Below are positions 26,376 through 35,766 of a DNA stretch of 64,000 nt, piece after piece. Within the stretch, counting starts at the first letter, position 1, and each line of letters starts with the position of its first letter. The DNA comes from Clostridiaceae bacterium OM02-2AC (GTDB lineage: Bacteria > Bacillota_I > Bacilli_A > Erysipelotrichales > Erysipelotrichaceae): the NCBI GenBank assembly GCA_003481775.1, contig QULU01000027.1, forward strand, positions 5,790-69,789, given 5' to 3'. The translations under genes and the position numbers were made by a program. The notes beneath the pieces are model-generated. The model was not told the origin of the DNA. It did no database searches and saw nothing but the letters and a program-made list of their open reading frames with translations.

Positions 26376-27599
26376 ATGAACGTTCAGGAAAGATTTTTAC
26401 ACTATGTATCCTTTGATACGAAATCTGATGAGCATTCCCAGACAACACCAAGCTCTTTGAAGCAGCTGAAGCTGGCAGAGGCGCTTGTGGATGAAATGAA
26501 GGCTATCGGCATCGAGGATGCATATGTAGATGAATTCGGTATCGTATATGGTACGATACCGGCAACAACCAAAAAGGATGTAAAATCCATCGGATTTATC
26601 GCGCATATGGATACATCACCGGATATGAGCGGCAGGGATGTAAAGCCGAGAATTGTCAAATCCTATGATGGATCCGATATCGTGCTGAATGAAGAGCTGG
26701 GTATCAAAATGGGAGTCCATGATTTTGCGTGCCTGCAGGAGAAAATCGGTGAGGATTTGATCGTGACAGATGGAACGACTCTGTTGGGTGCTGATGATAA
26801 GGCTGGAATTGCTGAAATTATGACGATGGCAGAAGCTGTGCTACAGGAAAAGCGTGAACATGGAAAAATTTGTCTGGCATTTACGCCAGATGAAGAGGTT
26901 GGCCGGGGAACGGATCATTTCCGTGTTCCGGAATTTGGAGCTGATTTTGCATATACGGTTGACGGTGGAGAGGTAGACTGCGTGGATTATGAAAACTTCA
27001 ATGCCGCAAGTGCAGAAATTCAAATCCAGGGACTGAGCATCCATCCGGGTAGTGCAAAGGATAAAATGATCAATGCTCTGCTGGTAGCGATGGAATTTCA
27101 CTCCATGCTGCCAGTACAGAAAAATCCTGCTTATACGGAAGGCTATGAAGGCTTTAATCATCTGACAGAGCTCCACGGAGAATGTGAGCATGCCTATATG
27201 TCCTACATTATTCGCAATCACAGTGAAGAACTGTTTGAACAGCAGAAGGCAGAGTTTCAAAGAATCGCGGATTATCTGAATCAGAAATATCCGGAAAACA
27301 CCATTCAGCTGCAGATTCATGACAGCTATGCAAATATGCGTACCATTATTGAAAAGGATATGCAAATCATTGAGCTGGTGAAGACGTCTATGAAGCAGAT
27401 CGGACTGGAGCCGAAGTCCACAGCAATTCGTGGAGGTACGGATGGTGCCCGCCTGACCTATGACGGTCTTCCTTGTCCTAACCTTGGAACCGGTGGGTAT
27501 AACTACCATGGAAAGTATGAGTTTGCTTCCATTCAGGAGATGCAGAAAAGTGTTGAGCTGCTGCTTAAAATTGTGGAAAATAACGTGCAGGAAGCATAG
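26376..27599 (+). CDS. pepT: Peptidase T (tripeptide aminopeptidase)
   Basis: Zinc-dependent M20 exopeptidase releasing the N-terminal residue of tripeptides in the cytoplasm. Metal-binding signatures are present in order: GFIAHMDTSPD (His, Asp), LLGADDKAG (bridging Asp), FTPDEEVGRG (catalytic Glu pair), VDGGEVD and the C-terminal NLGTGGYNYHGKYEF (His). Length (407 aa) is normal. AGAAGGG precedes the ATG. It stands alone, with a terminator after it. Confidence 0.95.
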   Translation: MNVQERFLHYVSFDTKSDEHSQTTPSSLKQLKLAEALVDEMKAIGIEDAYVDEFGIVYGTIPATTKKDVKSIGFIAHMDTSPDMSGRDVKPRIVKSYDGSDIVLNEELGIKMGVHDFACLQEKIGEDLIVTDGTTLLGADDKAGIAEIMTMAEAVLQEKREHGKICLAFTPDEEVGRGTDHFRVPEFGADFAYTVDGGEVDCVDYENFNAASAEIQIQGLSIHPGSAKDKMINALLVAMEFHSMLPVQKNPAYTEGYEGFNHLTELHGECEHAYMSYIIRNHSEELFEQQKAEFQRIADYLNQKYPENTIQLQIHDSYANMRTIIEKDMQIIELVKTSMKQIGLEPKSTAIRGGTDGARLTYDGLPCPNLGTGGYNYHGKYEFASIQEMQKSVELLLKIVENNVQEA

Positions 27600-27643
27600 G
27601 AAGAATATAGTTGTACCGATGATTGTTTTAAAATAAGTGCAAG

Positions 27644-27698
27644 AAAACAGAAGATTGAAGTCTACTGCATGTGCAGGAAATCATTCTTCTGTTTTTCC
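27644..27698 (+). terminator. Terminator of pepT
   Basis: Perfect 11-bp stem AAAACAGAAGA/TCTTCTGTTTT with T-run. Confidence 0.75.
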
Positions 27699-27728
27699 TG
27701 TTTGTAAAGTGAGGAAGGCTTCCCCCCC

Positions 27729-27955
27729 CGCTGCTCGTGTATGCGGACGGATAACCAATACGCCTGTCCTTTTTTCACATTATAACGTTTTATGGTATTG
27801 GTGTTTCATCATATAGTATATGGACAAGCAATTTCTATAAGGCTTCCCCTACACTGTCCATGTATGCGAACGGATATGCAATGCAGGTGCTTTCTTCGCA
27901 TAATACGTTTTTATGACATTGGTATTTTATTATATTTTATATGGACAAGAAGTTT
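27729..27955. repeat. Imperfect noncoding tandem duplication, period 123 bp
   Basis: TGTATGCGGACGGATA at 27738 recurs as TGTATGCGAACGGATA at 27861, and the following segments run parallel (ATACGTTTTATG, ATTGGTxTTTxATxATATxxTATATGGACAAG). There is no coding frame. The function is unknown. Confidence 0.65.
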
Positions 27956-28112
27956 CCTTTTATCAGATAGTCTCTTTTATTCAACAATTTTTTCAACAAT
28001 CATTTCTTTTCAACAGTCAATTTCTTTTCATCAATTATCACTTTTCAAAAACCAGTTTATTCTCAACAAGAAGTTCCTTTTTAACAATCATTTTCTTTTT
28101 TTTATCCTTTTT
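27956..28112. repeat. T-rich low-complexity tract with TTTTCAACA repeats
   Basis: A strongly T-biased stretch in which ATTTCTTTTCAACA-like units recur about every 20 bases. Together with the preceding duplication it fills most of the 780-bp gap after pepT; 28113-28293 shows nothing clear. Confidence 0.5.
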
Positions 28113-28293
28113 ATATAGTAAAGCAGTTCCTTTAAAGGCGGCATTGCTTCAACAATGGGAGCGTTTTTTGCATGCTACATAAGCATCCATTCAGCAATGC
28201 GTATTTCCGCAAGCATGACAAACGCCGTTGCAAACGTACACCTTGTTTTATGCGGCTTTTTGTATAAGACAGTATCCTTTCTTTGTAGGCATA

Positions 28294-28319
28294 GAAAAAG
28301 TGTCCTCAGAAAAGACACT
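28294..28319 (-). terminator. Terminator of the pentapeptide gene
   Basis: AGTGTC/GACACT hairpin with a T-run on the minus strand. Confidence 0.6.
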
Positions 28320-28379
28320 GTTCAGATCATATGTTTTTGAAAAAAACCAATGCAAAAGAGCAATTGACAAGGCAGCTTG

Positions 28380-29015
28380 TTATTCCTTGACGATGATTCC
28401 CAGCAGCTGTACCAGACGAAGTGCCTGCTGCTCGTTGACGATGACTCCGCGGATATGATCCATTGTCAGACTGATACCTTCAATGTCGCTGGAGGAAAGA
28501 TCCATGCCCTTTAAATTCGTATTGTGAAACTCGCTCTCCCGCAAATCACAGCTGTCGTAAACTGTTTTCTGATACTCGCACTGAATGAAGCTCGCATTTG
28601 AAAAATTGCTGTTCTCAAAAATAACCTGCCGAAATCTGGAGCCTGACAAATTGGCATAGGCAGCCTTCAGATTAGTGAAAAGGGTATTGTGTATGACACA
28701 ATCGCTGAAATCGATTCCCATACAGCGACAGTTGCGGAAAACACAGCGGTGAATAGCTCCCTTGTTGAAATGCAGGTTTGACAGCTCGCAATTTTCAAAC
28801 ACGGTATCAATCATATCGATTGCATCAAACTCACAATCCTCAAAAAACACATTACGAAAGACGCAGCCATCCAAATGCAAGGCAGTATACTCCTCATTGC
28901 TGATGGTGATACCGTCAAATTCCATTCCTTCCACATAATTGTCCTCATCAATGCAGGCATACAAGCTTTGTGCCTTCGCATATGATGGGCGCAGGCGGGG
29001 CTGTACGATTTTCAT
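28380..29015 (-). CDS. Chromosomal pentapeptide-repeat protein
   Basis: About 30 pentapeptide units run almost the whole length (CVFRNVFFEDCEFDAIDMIDTVFENCELSNLHF...ANLSGSRFRQVIFENSNFSNASF). This predicts a quadrilateral beta-helix. Length and form resemble Qnr/McbG-like DNA mimics, but that activity cannot be read from sequence. The ATG at 29015 has AGGA 10 bases upstream; a GTG at 29024 is closer to the ribosome site than usual. No neighbouring target gene is evident. It is separate in sequence from the pentapeptide gene of the conjugative element. Confidence 0.8.
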   Translation of the reverse strand: MKIVQPRLRPSYAKAQSLYACIDEDNYVEGMEFDGITISNEEYTALHLDGCVFRNVFFEDCEFDAIDMIDTVFENCELSNLHFNKGAIHRCVFRNCRCMGIDFSDCVIHNTLFTNLKAAYANLSGSRFRQVIFENSNFSNASFIQCEYQKTVYDSCDLRESEFHNTNLKGMDLSSSDIEGISLTMDHIRGVIVNEQQALRLVQLLGIIVKE

Positions 29016-29284
29016 TATATCCACATCCTTTGGGTTCTATTGTACCGTATTCTCTTCGGTATGAAAAGAAAATCTCCGTAAAAATTTCAGCAACTGTTTT
29101 CCACTCATCGCTTTTCCATAGCGGTATTCGTATAAATTCCAAGGAAGCATCACCTTTTGCAGGCTGGAAAACCGCAGCAGACTGCTTGTACATTTTTTTT
29201 GTTTAATATGTCTCCTGTAGATCACTACCTGATCAGCGATAGCGATCCCCGGGCGTATGTACAGCAGACTCAGAAATAGAAGTC

Positions 29285-29313
29285 TTGTATTTCCAGGGAA
29301 TCCTCTATATAAT
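29285..29313 (+). promoter_or_regulatory. Promoter of tex
   Basis: TTGTAT, 17-nt spacer, TATAAT, 76 bases before the tex start. The rest of 29016-29284 shows no convincing gene. Confidence 0.65.
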
Positions 29314-29388
29314 GAAGACGTTGAAAAAACGATTGCGTATTTATGAAGGATATTGATAGAACGCAGTAGATAAAGGAAGGTACATATT

Positions 29389-31536
29389 ATGGAACATATC
29401 ATACAGCCAATGGCGGCTTCTTTGCATATCCAGCCGGAACAGATCAAAAATACACTGCAGCTGCTGGAGGAAGGAAACACCGTTCCATTCATTGCCCGTT
29501 ACCGTAAGGAAGTGACCAAGGGACTGGATGAAGAACAGATTCGTGTTATTCAGGAACAATATGAGTACCAGGTGAATCTGGAAAAGCGCAAGGAGGATGT
29601 CAAGCGTCTGATCGAGCAGCAGGGCAAGCTGACAGAAGAAATTATTGCATCAGTCAACGCCTGTGAAAAGCTTTCACAGGTTGAGGATATTTATCGTCCG
29701 TACCAGCAGAAGCGGAAAACGCGGGCAAGTGATGCGACGGCGCGTGGCTTGAAGCCGTTTGCGGAGTGGATGCTGAAGCTGCTGCGGGATGCGGATGTGA
29801 GTAAAGAAGCGAAGCGATATTTGAATGATAAGGTGCCCGATGTGGAGGCTGCCATACAGGGAGCTCAGGATATCCTTGCGGAAATGGCGAGTGATGATCC
29901 GGCTGTACGTCAGAAAATTCGCAGCAGTATGGAGCGCTATGGCAAGTTAACGACGAAGGAAAAGAAAAAGCATACCGATGAGAAAAAGGTATATAAAATG
30001 TATTATGACTATAGCGAGCGTGTAACCACACTGGCCAGTCATCGTATCATGGCAATCGACCGTGGGGAAAAGGAAAAGGTGCTTGCTGTAACCATTGAAT
30101 TTGATAAGGATTACATCATTGACTGGACAACCCGCCGATTTACGAAAAAACGCCAGAGTCCGTGTGCGGCATATATCGAGGAAGCTGTGCGTGACGGGCT
30201 GAAGCGGCTTGCCTTCCCGGCGGTGGAGCGTGAAATTCGATCCCAGCTGAGTGAAAAAGCACACGAGCAGTCCATCGAAGTGTTCTCCCTGAATCTGGAA
30301 CGTCTGTTGATGCAGCCACCGATGAAAAACAAAATGGTGCTTGGCTTTGATCCGGCCTTTCGTACCGGCTGTAAGCTGGCTGTCGTAGATAAAAATGGAA
30401 ATATGCTGGAGGTCAGTGTGATTTATCCAACGCCGCCCAATGCGAAAATCAAGGAAGCAAAGCAGAAAATGCTGCAGCTGTTACAGACCTATCCTATCGA
30501 TGTCATCGCCATTGGAAACGGTACGGCCAGCAGAGAGAGTGAAGCCTTTGTCGCTGCGCTGATCCGGGAATATCATTTGCAGGCTGCCTATACCATTGTT
30601 TCTGAGGCAGGGGCATCCGTGTATTCCGCAAGCAAGCTGGCACGGGAGGAATTCCCTGATCTGCATGTGGAGCAGCGCTCTGCCATTTCCATTGCACGCA
30701 GGATCATTGACCCGCTATCCGAACTGATCAAAATCGATCCCCAGTCAATCGGTGTGGGACAGTATCAGCACGACCTTCCCACAGCCCGCTTAAAGGAACG
30801 TCTTGATTTTGTCGTTTCCAAGGCGGTGAACCGTGTCGGTGTCAATGTGAATACAGCGTCTCAGGAGCTGTTGAAAAATATATCCGGCCTCAGTCAGGCT
30901 ACGGCGAAATCCATTGTGGATTATCGCAGGGAGCACGGCGAGCTGAAAAACAGAAAGGAATTGAAGAAAATTCCGAAGATCGGTGCTAAATCCTATGAGC
31001 AGGCAGCAGGCTTTTTGCGTATTGAGGATGGGGATGAGCTGCTGGATCGCACCAGTATTCACCCGGAGAGCTATGCCACCGCCAGAATGGTGTTACAGCA
31101 GCTGAAGCTCAGTGAACAGGATATGGGTAGTGAGCAGGCGCAGGAAGTGATTCAGCAGGCGGATGTGGATACATTGATTCGCACTTGTGACAGTGACCGT
31201 TATACGATTCAGGATATTCTGGAAGCGATTGCGACTCCGTTAAGAGATTATCGTGAGCGCTATGATGCACCGCTGCTGCGAAGTGATGTGCTGGAGCTTG
31301 AGGATTTGCACATCGGGGATCAGCTGGAGGGAGTTGTCCGTAATGTGGTGGATTTTGGAGCTTTTGTGGATATCGGACTGCATGAGGACGGTCTTGTCCA
31401 TATCTCCAAAATGAGCAGGCACCGTATTGCGCATCCAAGCGATAAGGTATCGGTAGGAGATATCGTGAAGGTCTGGGTATACAATATCGATGAGGAAAAG
31501 CAGAAGGTTCAGCTGTCACTGCTGCCGATGCAATAG
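29389..31536 (+). CDS. tex: Tex-family RNA-binding transcription accessory protein
   Basis: Cytoplasmic nucleic-acid-binding protein conserved in bacteria, implicated in transcription and RNA quality control. Domains in order: Tex N-terminal helices (about 1-190), YqgF/RNase H-like domain (about 315-440, VLGFDPAFRTGCKLAVVD), helix-hairpin-helix repeats (about 480-560, VNTASQELLKNISGLS... and KIPKIGAKS), and an S1 domain at the C-terminus (about 640-712, GDQLEGVVRNVVDFGAFVDIG). Length (715 aa) is typical. GGAAGG precedes the ATG. Single gene with its own promoter and terminator. Confidence 0.96.
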   Translation: MEHIIQPMAASLHIQPEQIKNTLQLLEEGNTVPFIARYRKEVTKGLDEEQIRVIQEQYEYQVNLEKRKEDVKRLIEQQGKLTEEIIASVNACEKLSQVEDIYRPYQQKRKTRASDATARGLKPFAEWMLKLLRDADVSKEAKRYLNDKVPDVEAAIQGAQDILAEMASDDPAVRQKIRSSMERYGKLTTKEKKKHTDEKKVYKMYYDYSERVTTLASHRIMAIDRGEKEKVLAVTIEFDKDYIIDWTTRRFTKKRQSPCAAYIEEAVRDGLKRLAFPAVEREIRSQLSEKAHEQSIEVFSLNLERLLMQPPMKNKMVLGFDPAFRTGCKLAVVDKNGNMLEVSVIYPTPPNAKIKEAKQKMLQLLQTYPIDVIAIGNGTASRESEAFVAALIREYHLQAAYTIVSEAGASVYSASKLAREEFPDLHVEQRSAISIARRIIDPLSELIKIDPQSIGVGQYQHDLPTARLKERLDFVVSKAVNRVGVNVNTASQELLKNISGLSQATAKSIVDYRREHGELKNRKELKKIPKIGAKSYEQAAGFLRIEDGDELLDRTSIHPESYATARMVLQQLKLSEQDMGSEQAQEVIQQADVDTLIRTCDSDRYTIQDILEAIATPLRDYRERYDAPLLRSDVLELEDLHIGDQLEGVVRNVVDFGAFVDIGLHEDGLVHISKMSRHRIAHPSDKVSVGDIVKVWVYNIDEEKQKVQLSLLPMQ

Positions 31537-31585
31537 AAAGAAATTTGCGGTTCTGTTGAACCGATGGATAAGAGTATTCATGAAA

Positions 31586-31628
31586 GCAGCCGTTAAGAAC
31601 ATTTGTTCAAAAAAACGGCTGCTCTTTT
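31586..31628 (+). terminator. Terminator of tex
   Basis: GCAGCCGTT/AACGGCTGC stem with an internal smaller hairpin, followed by TCTTTT. Confidence 0.8.
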
Positions 31629-31708
31629 ACAATTTCACATAATATTGTATGTGCAATGCAGGGGTTTTATAGTATAATAAACGTGTTCAAAACAAGGAGG
31701 ACTATAGA

Positions 31709-32536
31709 ATGTACCAATTAGAAGATCTAAAGGGAAAAGCGAATAACATTCGCAAGAACATCGTTAAGACGGTTACAGAAGCAAAATCCGGTCATCCGGG
31801 TGGGAGTCTGTCTTCTGTAGAAATCGCAACGGCAATTTACTTTACACAGATGGATATCACCTCAGACAACGTGGCATCAACGAATAGGGATCGTTTTGTC
31901 CTGTCAAAGGGTCATGCTTCACCGCTGCTGTATTCCGTACTGGCAGAGAAAGGGCTGATCGAGGAGGAAGAGCTGTCAACGTTCCGTAAAATCAACTCCC
32001 GCCTGCAGGGACACCCAAGCATGCGCAAGCTGCCTGGTGTCGATATGTCTACCGGATCACTGGGACAGGGAATCTCCTGTGCAGTCGGTATGGCACTGGC
32101 GAACAAATACAACAAGGAAGACCACCGTATTTATACGATTTTAGGCGATGGGGAATGTCAGGAAGGCCAGGTATGGGAAGCTGCGATGGCGGCATCACAC
32201 TACAAGCTGGATAACCTTTTGGCATTCGTTGACCACAACGGTTTGCAGATTGACGGTAATGTAACCGATGTTATGAATCCAACACCGATTGATGAAAAAT
32301 TCAAGGCATTCGGATGGAATGTTATCGTTCTGGAAAACGGAAACGATCTGGAAAGCGTAATTGCTGCCTGCGAAGAAGCGAAAACGGTCAAGGGAAAACC
32401 AACGGTTGTCGTAGCTCACACAGTTAAGGGTAAGGGCGTATCCTTCATGGAAAACAAAGCTGGCTGGCATGGAACTGCACCGAGTGCAGAACAGTGTGCG
32501 GAAGCAATTGCAGAACTTGAAGGAGGATGTAAATAA
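31709..32536 (+). CDS. Transketolase, N-terminal (thiamine-diphosphate-binding) subunit
   Basis: Half of a split transketolase, which moves two-carbon units between sugar phosphates in the non-oxidative pentose phosphate pathway. It shows SGHPGGSLSSVEIA (substrate His), SKGHASPLLY, GSLGQGISCAVGMA and the TPP motif GDGECQEGQVWEA...NN-type VDHNGLQ. Length (275 aa) fits the small N-terminal subunit. AAGGAGG precedes the ATG. The stop and the next start share one base, so both subunits are coupled. A TATAAT lies at 31673. Confidence 0.95.
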   Translation: MYQLEDLKGKANNIRKNIVKTVTEAKSGHPGGSLSSVEIATAIYFTQMDITSDNVASTNRDRFVLSKGHASPLLYSVLAEKGLIEEEELSTFRKINSRLQGHPSMRKLPGVDMSTGSLGQGISCAVGMALANKYNKEDHRIYTILGDGECQEGQVWEAAMAASHYKLDNLLAFVDHNGLQIDGNVTDVMNPTPIDEKFKAFGWNVIVLENGNDLESVIAACEEAKTVKGKPTVVVAHTVKGKGVSFMENKAGWHGTAPSAEQCAEAIAELEGGCK

Positions 32537-33465
32537 TGGCAAAGATGGCTACTCGTGAAGCGTATGGAAAAGCGCTTGCTGAACTGGCAAAGGAAAATAA
32601 AAAAATTCTGGTACTGGATGCTGATTTATCCGGTTCCACAAAAACAGGAGAAGTAAAGAAGGTTGCTCCTGAACAGCATTTCAACTTCGGTATTGCAGAG
32701 GGAAATATGATGGCTGCTGCTGCTGGTATGGCAACAAGCGGAAACATCGTATTTGCAAGCACCTTTGCAATGTTTGCAGCCGGACGTGCGTTTGAGCAGG
32801 TTCGTAACTCCATCTGTTATCCGCACCTGAATGTAAAGGTATGTGCAACACATGCCGGGCTTACCGTAGGTGAGGATGGCGCAAGCCACCAGAGTGTTGA
32901 GGATGTTGCTTTGATGAGAAGCATTCCGGGTATGGTTGTTATTTCACCGGCTGACGGTGTGGAAACAAAGGCGGCTATCCGTGCGGTGGCTGCATATGAC
33001 GGTCCTTGCTACGTACGTCTTGGTAGAATGGCGGTAGAGGATGTTTATACAGAGGATACCCTGAATTTCCAGATTGGAAAAGGTAATGTTATCCGCAAAG
33101 GAAACAAGGTTGCGTTGATTGCAACTGGAATCATGGTGGAGGCTGCCATGAAGGCTGCGGATACCTTGAAGGAAAAAGGTATGGATGTAACGGTTGTTGA
33201 CATGCACACCATCAAACCGATTGATGAAGAGCTGATCGTTGAGCTGACAAAGGATCACGATTTGTTTGTAACCTGTGAAGAGCACAGTGTCATTGGTGGA
33301 CTGGGTAGTGCTGTTGCCGAGGTTCTCAGCCAGAAAGCTCCTAAGAAGCTTGCTATGGTCGGAATCAAGGATACATTCGGTGAAAGTGGAACACCTGCTG
33401 CTCTGCTTGAGAAATACGGCCTGACTGCAAACGATATCGTTAAGGCAGTCGAAGACAATAAGTAA
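32536..33465 (+). CDS. Transketolase, C-terminal (pyrimidine-binding) subunit
   Basis: Partner of the preceding gene. It has the catalytic pyrimidine-domain signature NFGIAEGNMMAAAAGMA (Glu), ASTFAMFAAGRAFEQVRNSICY, THAGLTVGEDGASHQ and a C-terminal transketolase domain (VVDMHTIKPIDEE). The 309-aa length matches split transketolases of Firmicutes. AGGAGG at 32521-32526 provides its ribosome site within the end of the upstream gene. Its cofactor, thiamine diphosphate, links it to the thiamine uptake gene upstream. Confidence 0.95.
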   Translation: MAKMATREAYGKALAELAKENKKILVLDADLSGSTKTGEVKKVAPEQHFNFGIAEGNMMAAAAGMATSGNIVFASTFAMFAAGRAFEQVRNSICYPHLNVKVCATHAGLTVGEDGASHQSVEDVALMRSIPGMVVISPADGVETKAAIRAVAAYDGPCYVRLGRMAVEDVYTEDTLNFQIGKGNVIRKGNKVALIATGIMVEAAMKAADTLKEKGMDVTVVDMHTIKPIDEELIVELTKDHDLFVTCEEHSVIGGLGSAVAEVLSQKAPKKLAMVGIKDTFGESGTPAALLEKYGLTANDIVKAVEDNK

Positions 33466-33480
33466 AGCATAAGAATAGAG

Positions 33481-33525
33481 AAGCTGTAGGATTTGGTTAT
33501 CGGATAAAATCTTGCAGCTTTTTTT
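33481..33525 (+). terminator. Terminator of the transketolase operon
   Basis: AAGCTGTAGGATTT/AAATCTTGCAGCTT hairpin plus T-run. The rest of the gap to 33824 shows no gene. Confidence 0.8.
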
Positions 33526-33824
33526 CTGTACCAGCGCCGTTTTACAGGTGAGTAAAAAAAAGGGCATGATAGAAACGTGCTTATGCAGGTCATGATCAAA
33601 AGCCTGCAAACAAGCGAAGATACATCAAGGGGGGAATGAAGCACAAGCATATGCTTGAGAATATGCTCGCTGTGAGAATATAGCGTTTAAAATATGGATA
33701 GAAAAGGAAGTATACACTGTGCGAGATTGCTGTTTATGATTTTTTAAGGGTATAGCAAAGTGGATAAAAAAAGCAGAACCGCCAGTGCGCTTCTGCCTTG
33801 CTTTAGGGTAGTTGTATAAAAAAA

Positions 33825-33863
33825 GATTTCATTTCTATTGAAGAATACAATAGAAATGAAATC
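33825..33863 (-). terminator. Terminator of the D,D-carboxypeptidase gene
   Basis: Perfect 16-bp stem (GATTTCATTTCTATTG and its complement), 7-nt loop, T-run on the minus strand. Confidence 0.85.
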
Positions 33864-33918
33864 TCCTCTGGTATTTACCCAAAATCAGTAAGAACCTTTC
33901 GTGCATCCTGTCACTTTT

Positions 33919-34926
33919 CTACTTGTTTTTTTCATCTGCTATTGCTGTGTAAATGGCCTTTGCATCCATGACATTGCCATATTCTGTAGCACTGCCGCCT
34001 TCCTCAACAAGCGTTTTTTCTATTTTCTTTGCCTTGGCGCTGATTACCATATACTGTTGGCCATCCTTCATTCTGGCCACACTGATCAGACAATAGCCTG
34101 CCTCCGGTGTAAAGCCGCTTTTACCACCGATGATTTCACCGCCGGAAAATTTCAAATCATCATCGTAAAACAGCAGCGTGCTTTCAAGCTTCAATCCGTT
34201 TGGATGCTGCTTCGTGGCAGGAATCGTATAACGCAGAGTCGTCATCACCTTGCGGAAGGCGGGGTTTTTCCATGCGTGATCCATCATTTTTTTTATGTCC
34301 TGCAATGTCGTGTAATGCTGTTTATCATGCAGTCCGGTCGTATTTGTGAAATGCGTATGCAGCATACCCATACCGGCGGCTTTTTTGTTCATATCCTTCA
34401 CAAAATTTGGAATACTGCCGTTTAAATGATTAGCTAAAGCGTTTGCGCCATCTGCACCGGAGGGAAGAATCAGTGCGTATAAAAGATCCTCCAGTGTTAC
34501 CTGTTCTCCTGCCTCCAGTCCTGCGACACTTGCATTTGCCTCCGCTAGACCTTCGATATCCTTTTCGGAAATTGTGATTTTTTTATGCAGATTCTCAATG
34601 TTATCCAGAGCAACGATTGCTGTGAGCACCTTGGTCAGGGATGCCGGAAACAGCTTGTCATCGCTGTTTTTTTCATAGAGTATCTGCTGATCCTGTAAAT
34701 CGATCACCATGGCATAGTGGCTGTTCAGGGAAATGCCCTCCAGCCGTTTCTTTATGTTCTGCTGATTTGCATCAAGTCCTTGTCCTGTGACAGGGGTTGA
34801 TGCTTCCTCCTGCTTCATGAAATCGGGATAATAGTCCTTGATTTGTATGTACATAGTGACGTCCAGAAACAGCAGAAGCAGGGCTGCTGCTGCCACAAGC
34901 CACCATCTTTTTCTTATATTTCGCAT
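33919..34926 (-). CDS. D-alanyl-D-alanine carboxypeptidase (PBP5/DacF type)
   Basis: Serine peptidase that trims the terminal D-Ala of peptidoglycan stem peptides outside the membrane. Catalytic motifs: SLTK (SxxK) in LFPASLTKVLTAI, SGAD in the SxN position, and KSG in GGKSGFTPEAGYC. The start at 34926 (MRNIRKRWW) has GGAGG 9-11 bases upstream; an N-terminal signal anchor follows (WWLVAAAALLLLFLDVTMYI). It is divergently arranged from a response regulator and its kinases, suggesting joint control of the cell wall. Confidence 0.9.
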   Translation of the reverse strand: MRNIRKRWWLVAAAALLLLFLDVTMYIQIKDYYPDFMKQEEASTPVTGQGLDANQQNIKKRLEGISLNSHYAMVIDLQDQQILYEKNSDDKLFPASLTKVLTAIVALDNIENLHKKITISEKDIEGLAEANASVAGLEAGEQVTLEDLLYALILPSGADGANALANHLNGSIPNFVKDMNKKAAGMGMLHTHFTNTTGLHDKQHYTTLQDIKKMMDHAWKNPAFRKVMTTLRYTIPATKQHPNGLKLESTLLFYDDDLKFSGGEIIGGKSGFTPEAGYCLISVARMKDGQQYMVISAKAKKIEKTLVEEGGSATEYGNVMDAKAIYTAIADEKNK

Positions 34927-35046
34927 TTCTGTCAACTCCTCCATTATCATATCACAGATAGTAAAATAGTCCATGACAAATATAGGAAAACGGCCTCTTA
35001 ATTTTTTCTTACATTACAAACTTGTCGCGACGGATGCTGCTGGATT

Positions 35047-35055
35047 TGTTATAAT
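35047..35055 (+). promoter_or_regulatory. Extended -10 promoter of the two-component operon
   Basis: TGTTATAAT, an extended -10 box 22 bases before the response-regulator start; no good -35 hexamer. Confidence 0.6.
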
Positions 35056-35076
35056 AGAAACATGGAGGGATTTTTC

Positions 35077-35766
35077 ATGCAGACAAAAATACTGGTTTTA
35101 GATGATGAAAAGGAAATTGCAGACCTCGTTGCTCTGTATTTGAACAATGAAGGCTATGAAGTACATAAATTTTACGACAGCAAGGATGCGCTGGAATATA
35201 TGAAAAGCAACCGTGTTGACCTGGCACTGTTGGATGTGATGATGCCGGAAATCAGCGGATTTGAAATATGCAGGATCATACGGGAGAAATATATGTTTCC
35301 GGTGATCATGCTGACTGCGAAGGTGGAGGATGTGGATAAAATACAGGGGCTTTCTCTGGGGGCGGATGACTATATTACAAAGCCGTTCAATCCGCTGGAG
35401 CTGGTAGCCCGTGTCAAGGCACAGCTGCGCCGCTATAAAAAATATAACCCGTCACAGGAAAATGTGAATGTGATTGACTTTAAAGGGCTGATTATCGACA
35501 ATGATTCCCATCGATGCACCCTGTATGACGAAGTGCTTAATCTGACACCGATTGAATTTTCAATCCTGTGGTATTTATGCAAGAATCGTGGACGCGTGAT
35601 CACCAGTGAAGAGCTGTTTGAGGCTGTATGGAAGGAAAAATATTTCGATAGCAACAATACGGTGATGGTGCATATCCGCCGTCTGCGTGAAAAAATGCAT
35701 GAGCCGCCAAGAAATCCGAAATTCATTAAAACGGTGTGGGGCGTAGGATACCAGATTGAAGAATAG
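35077..35766 (+). CDS. OmpR/PhoB-family response regulator
   Basis: Receiver domain (1-115) with the acidic pocket DDE, phospho-acceptor Asp in LALLDVMMP and Lys in YITKPFNP. A winged-helix DNA-binding domain follows (about 130-228, LTPIEFSILWYLCKNRGRVIT...VHIRRLREKM). The closest general resemblance is to VanR-like regulators. The start at 35077 has GGAGGG 7 bases upstream; an in-frame ATG at 35062 overlaps that site. The stop overlaps the following kinase gene. Confidence 0.93.
   Translation: MQTKILVLDDEKEIADLVALYLNNEGYEVHKFYDSKDALEYMKSNRVDLALLDVMMPEISGFEICRIIREKYMFPVIMLTAKVEDVDKIQGLSLGADDYITKPFNPLELVARVKAQLRRYKKYNPSQENVNVIDFKGLIIDNDSHRCTLYDEVLNLTPIEFSILWYLCKNRGRVITSEELFEAVWKEKYFDSNNTVMVHIRRLREKMHEPPRNPKFIKTVWGVGYQIEE

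Noticed and set aside
29037..29330. Minus-strand frame reading RLLFLSLLYIRPGIAIADQVV... and ending just before the pentapeptide gene
   Set aside because: It looks protein-like but has no start codon with a ribosome site and runs into the tex promoter; it may be a relic, but support is too weak to list.
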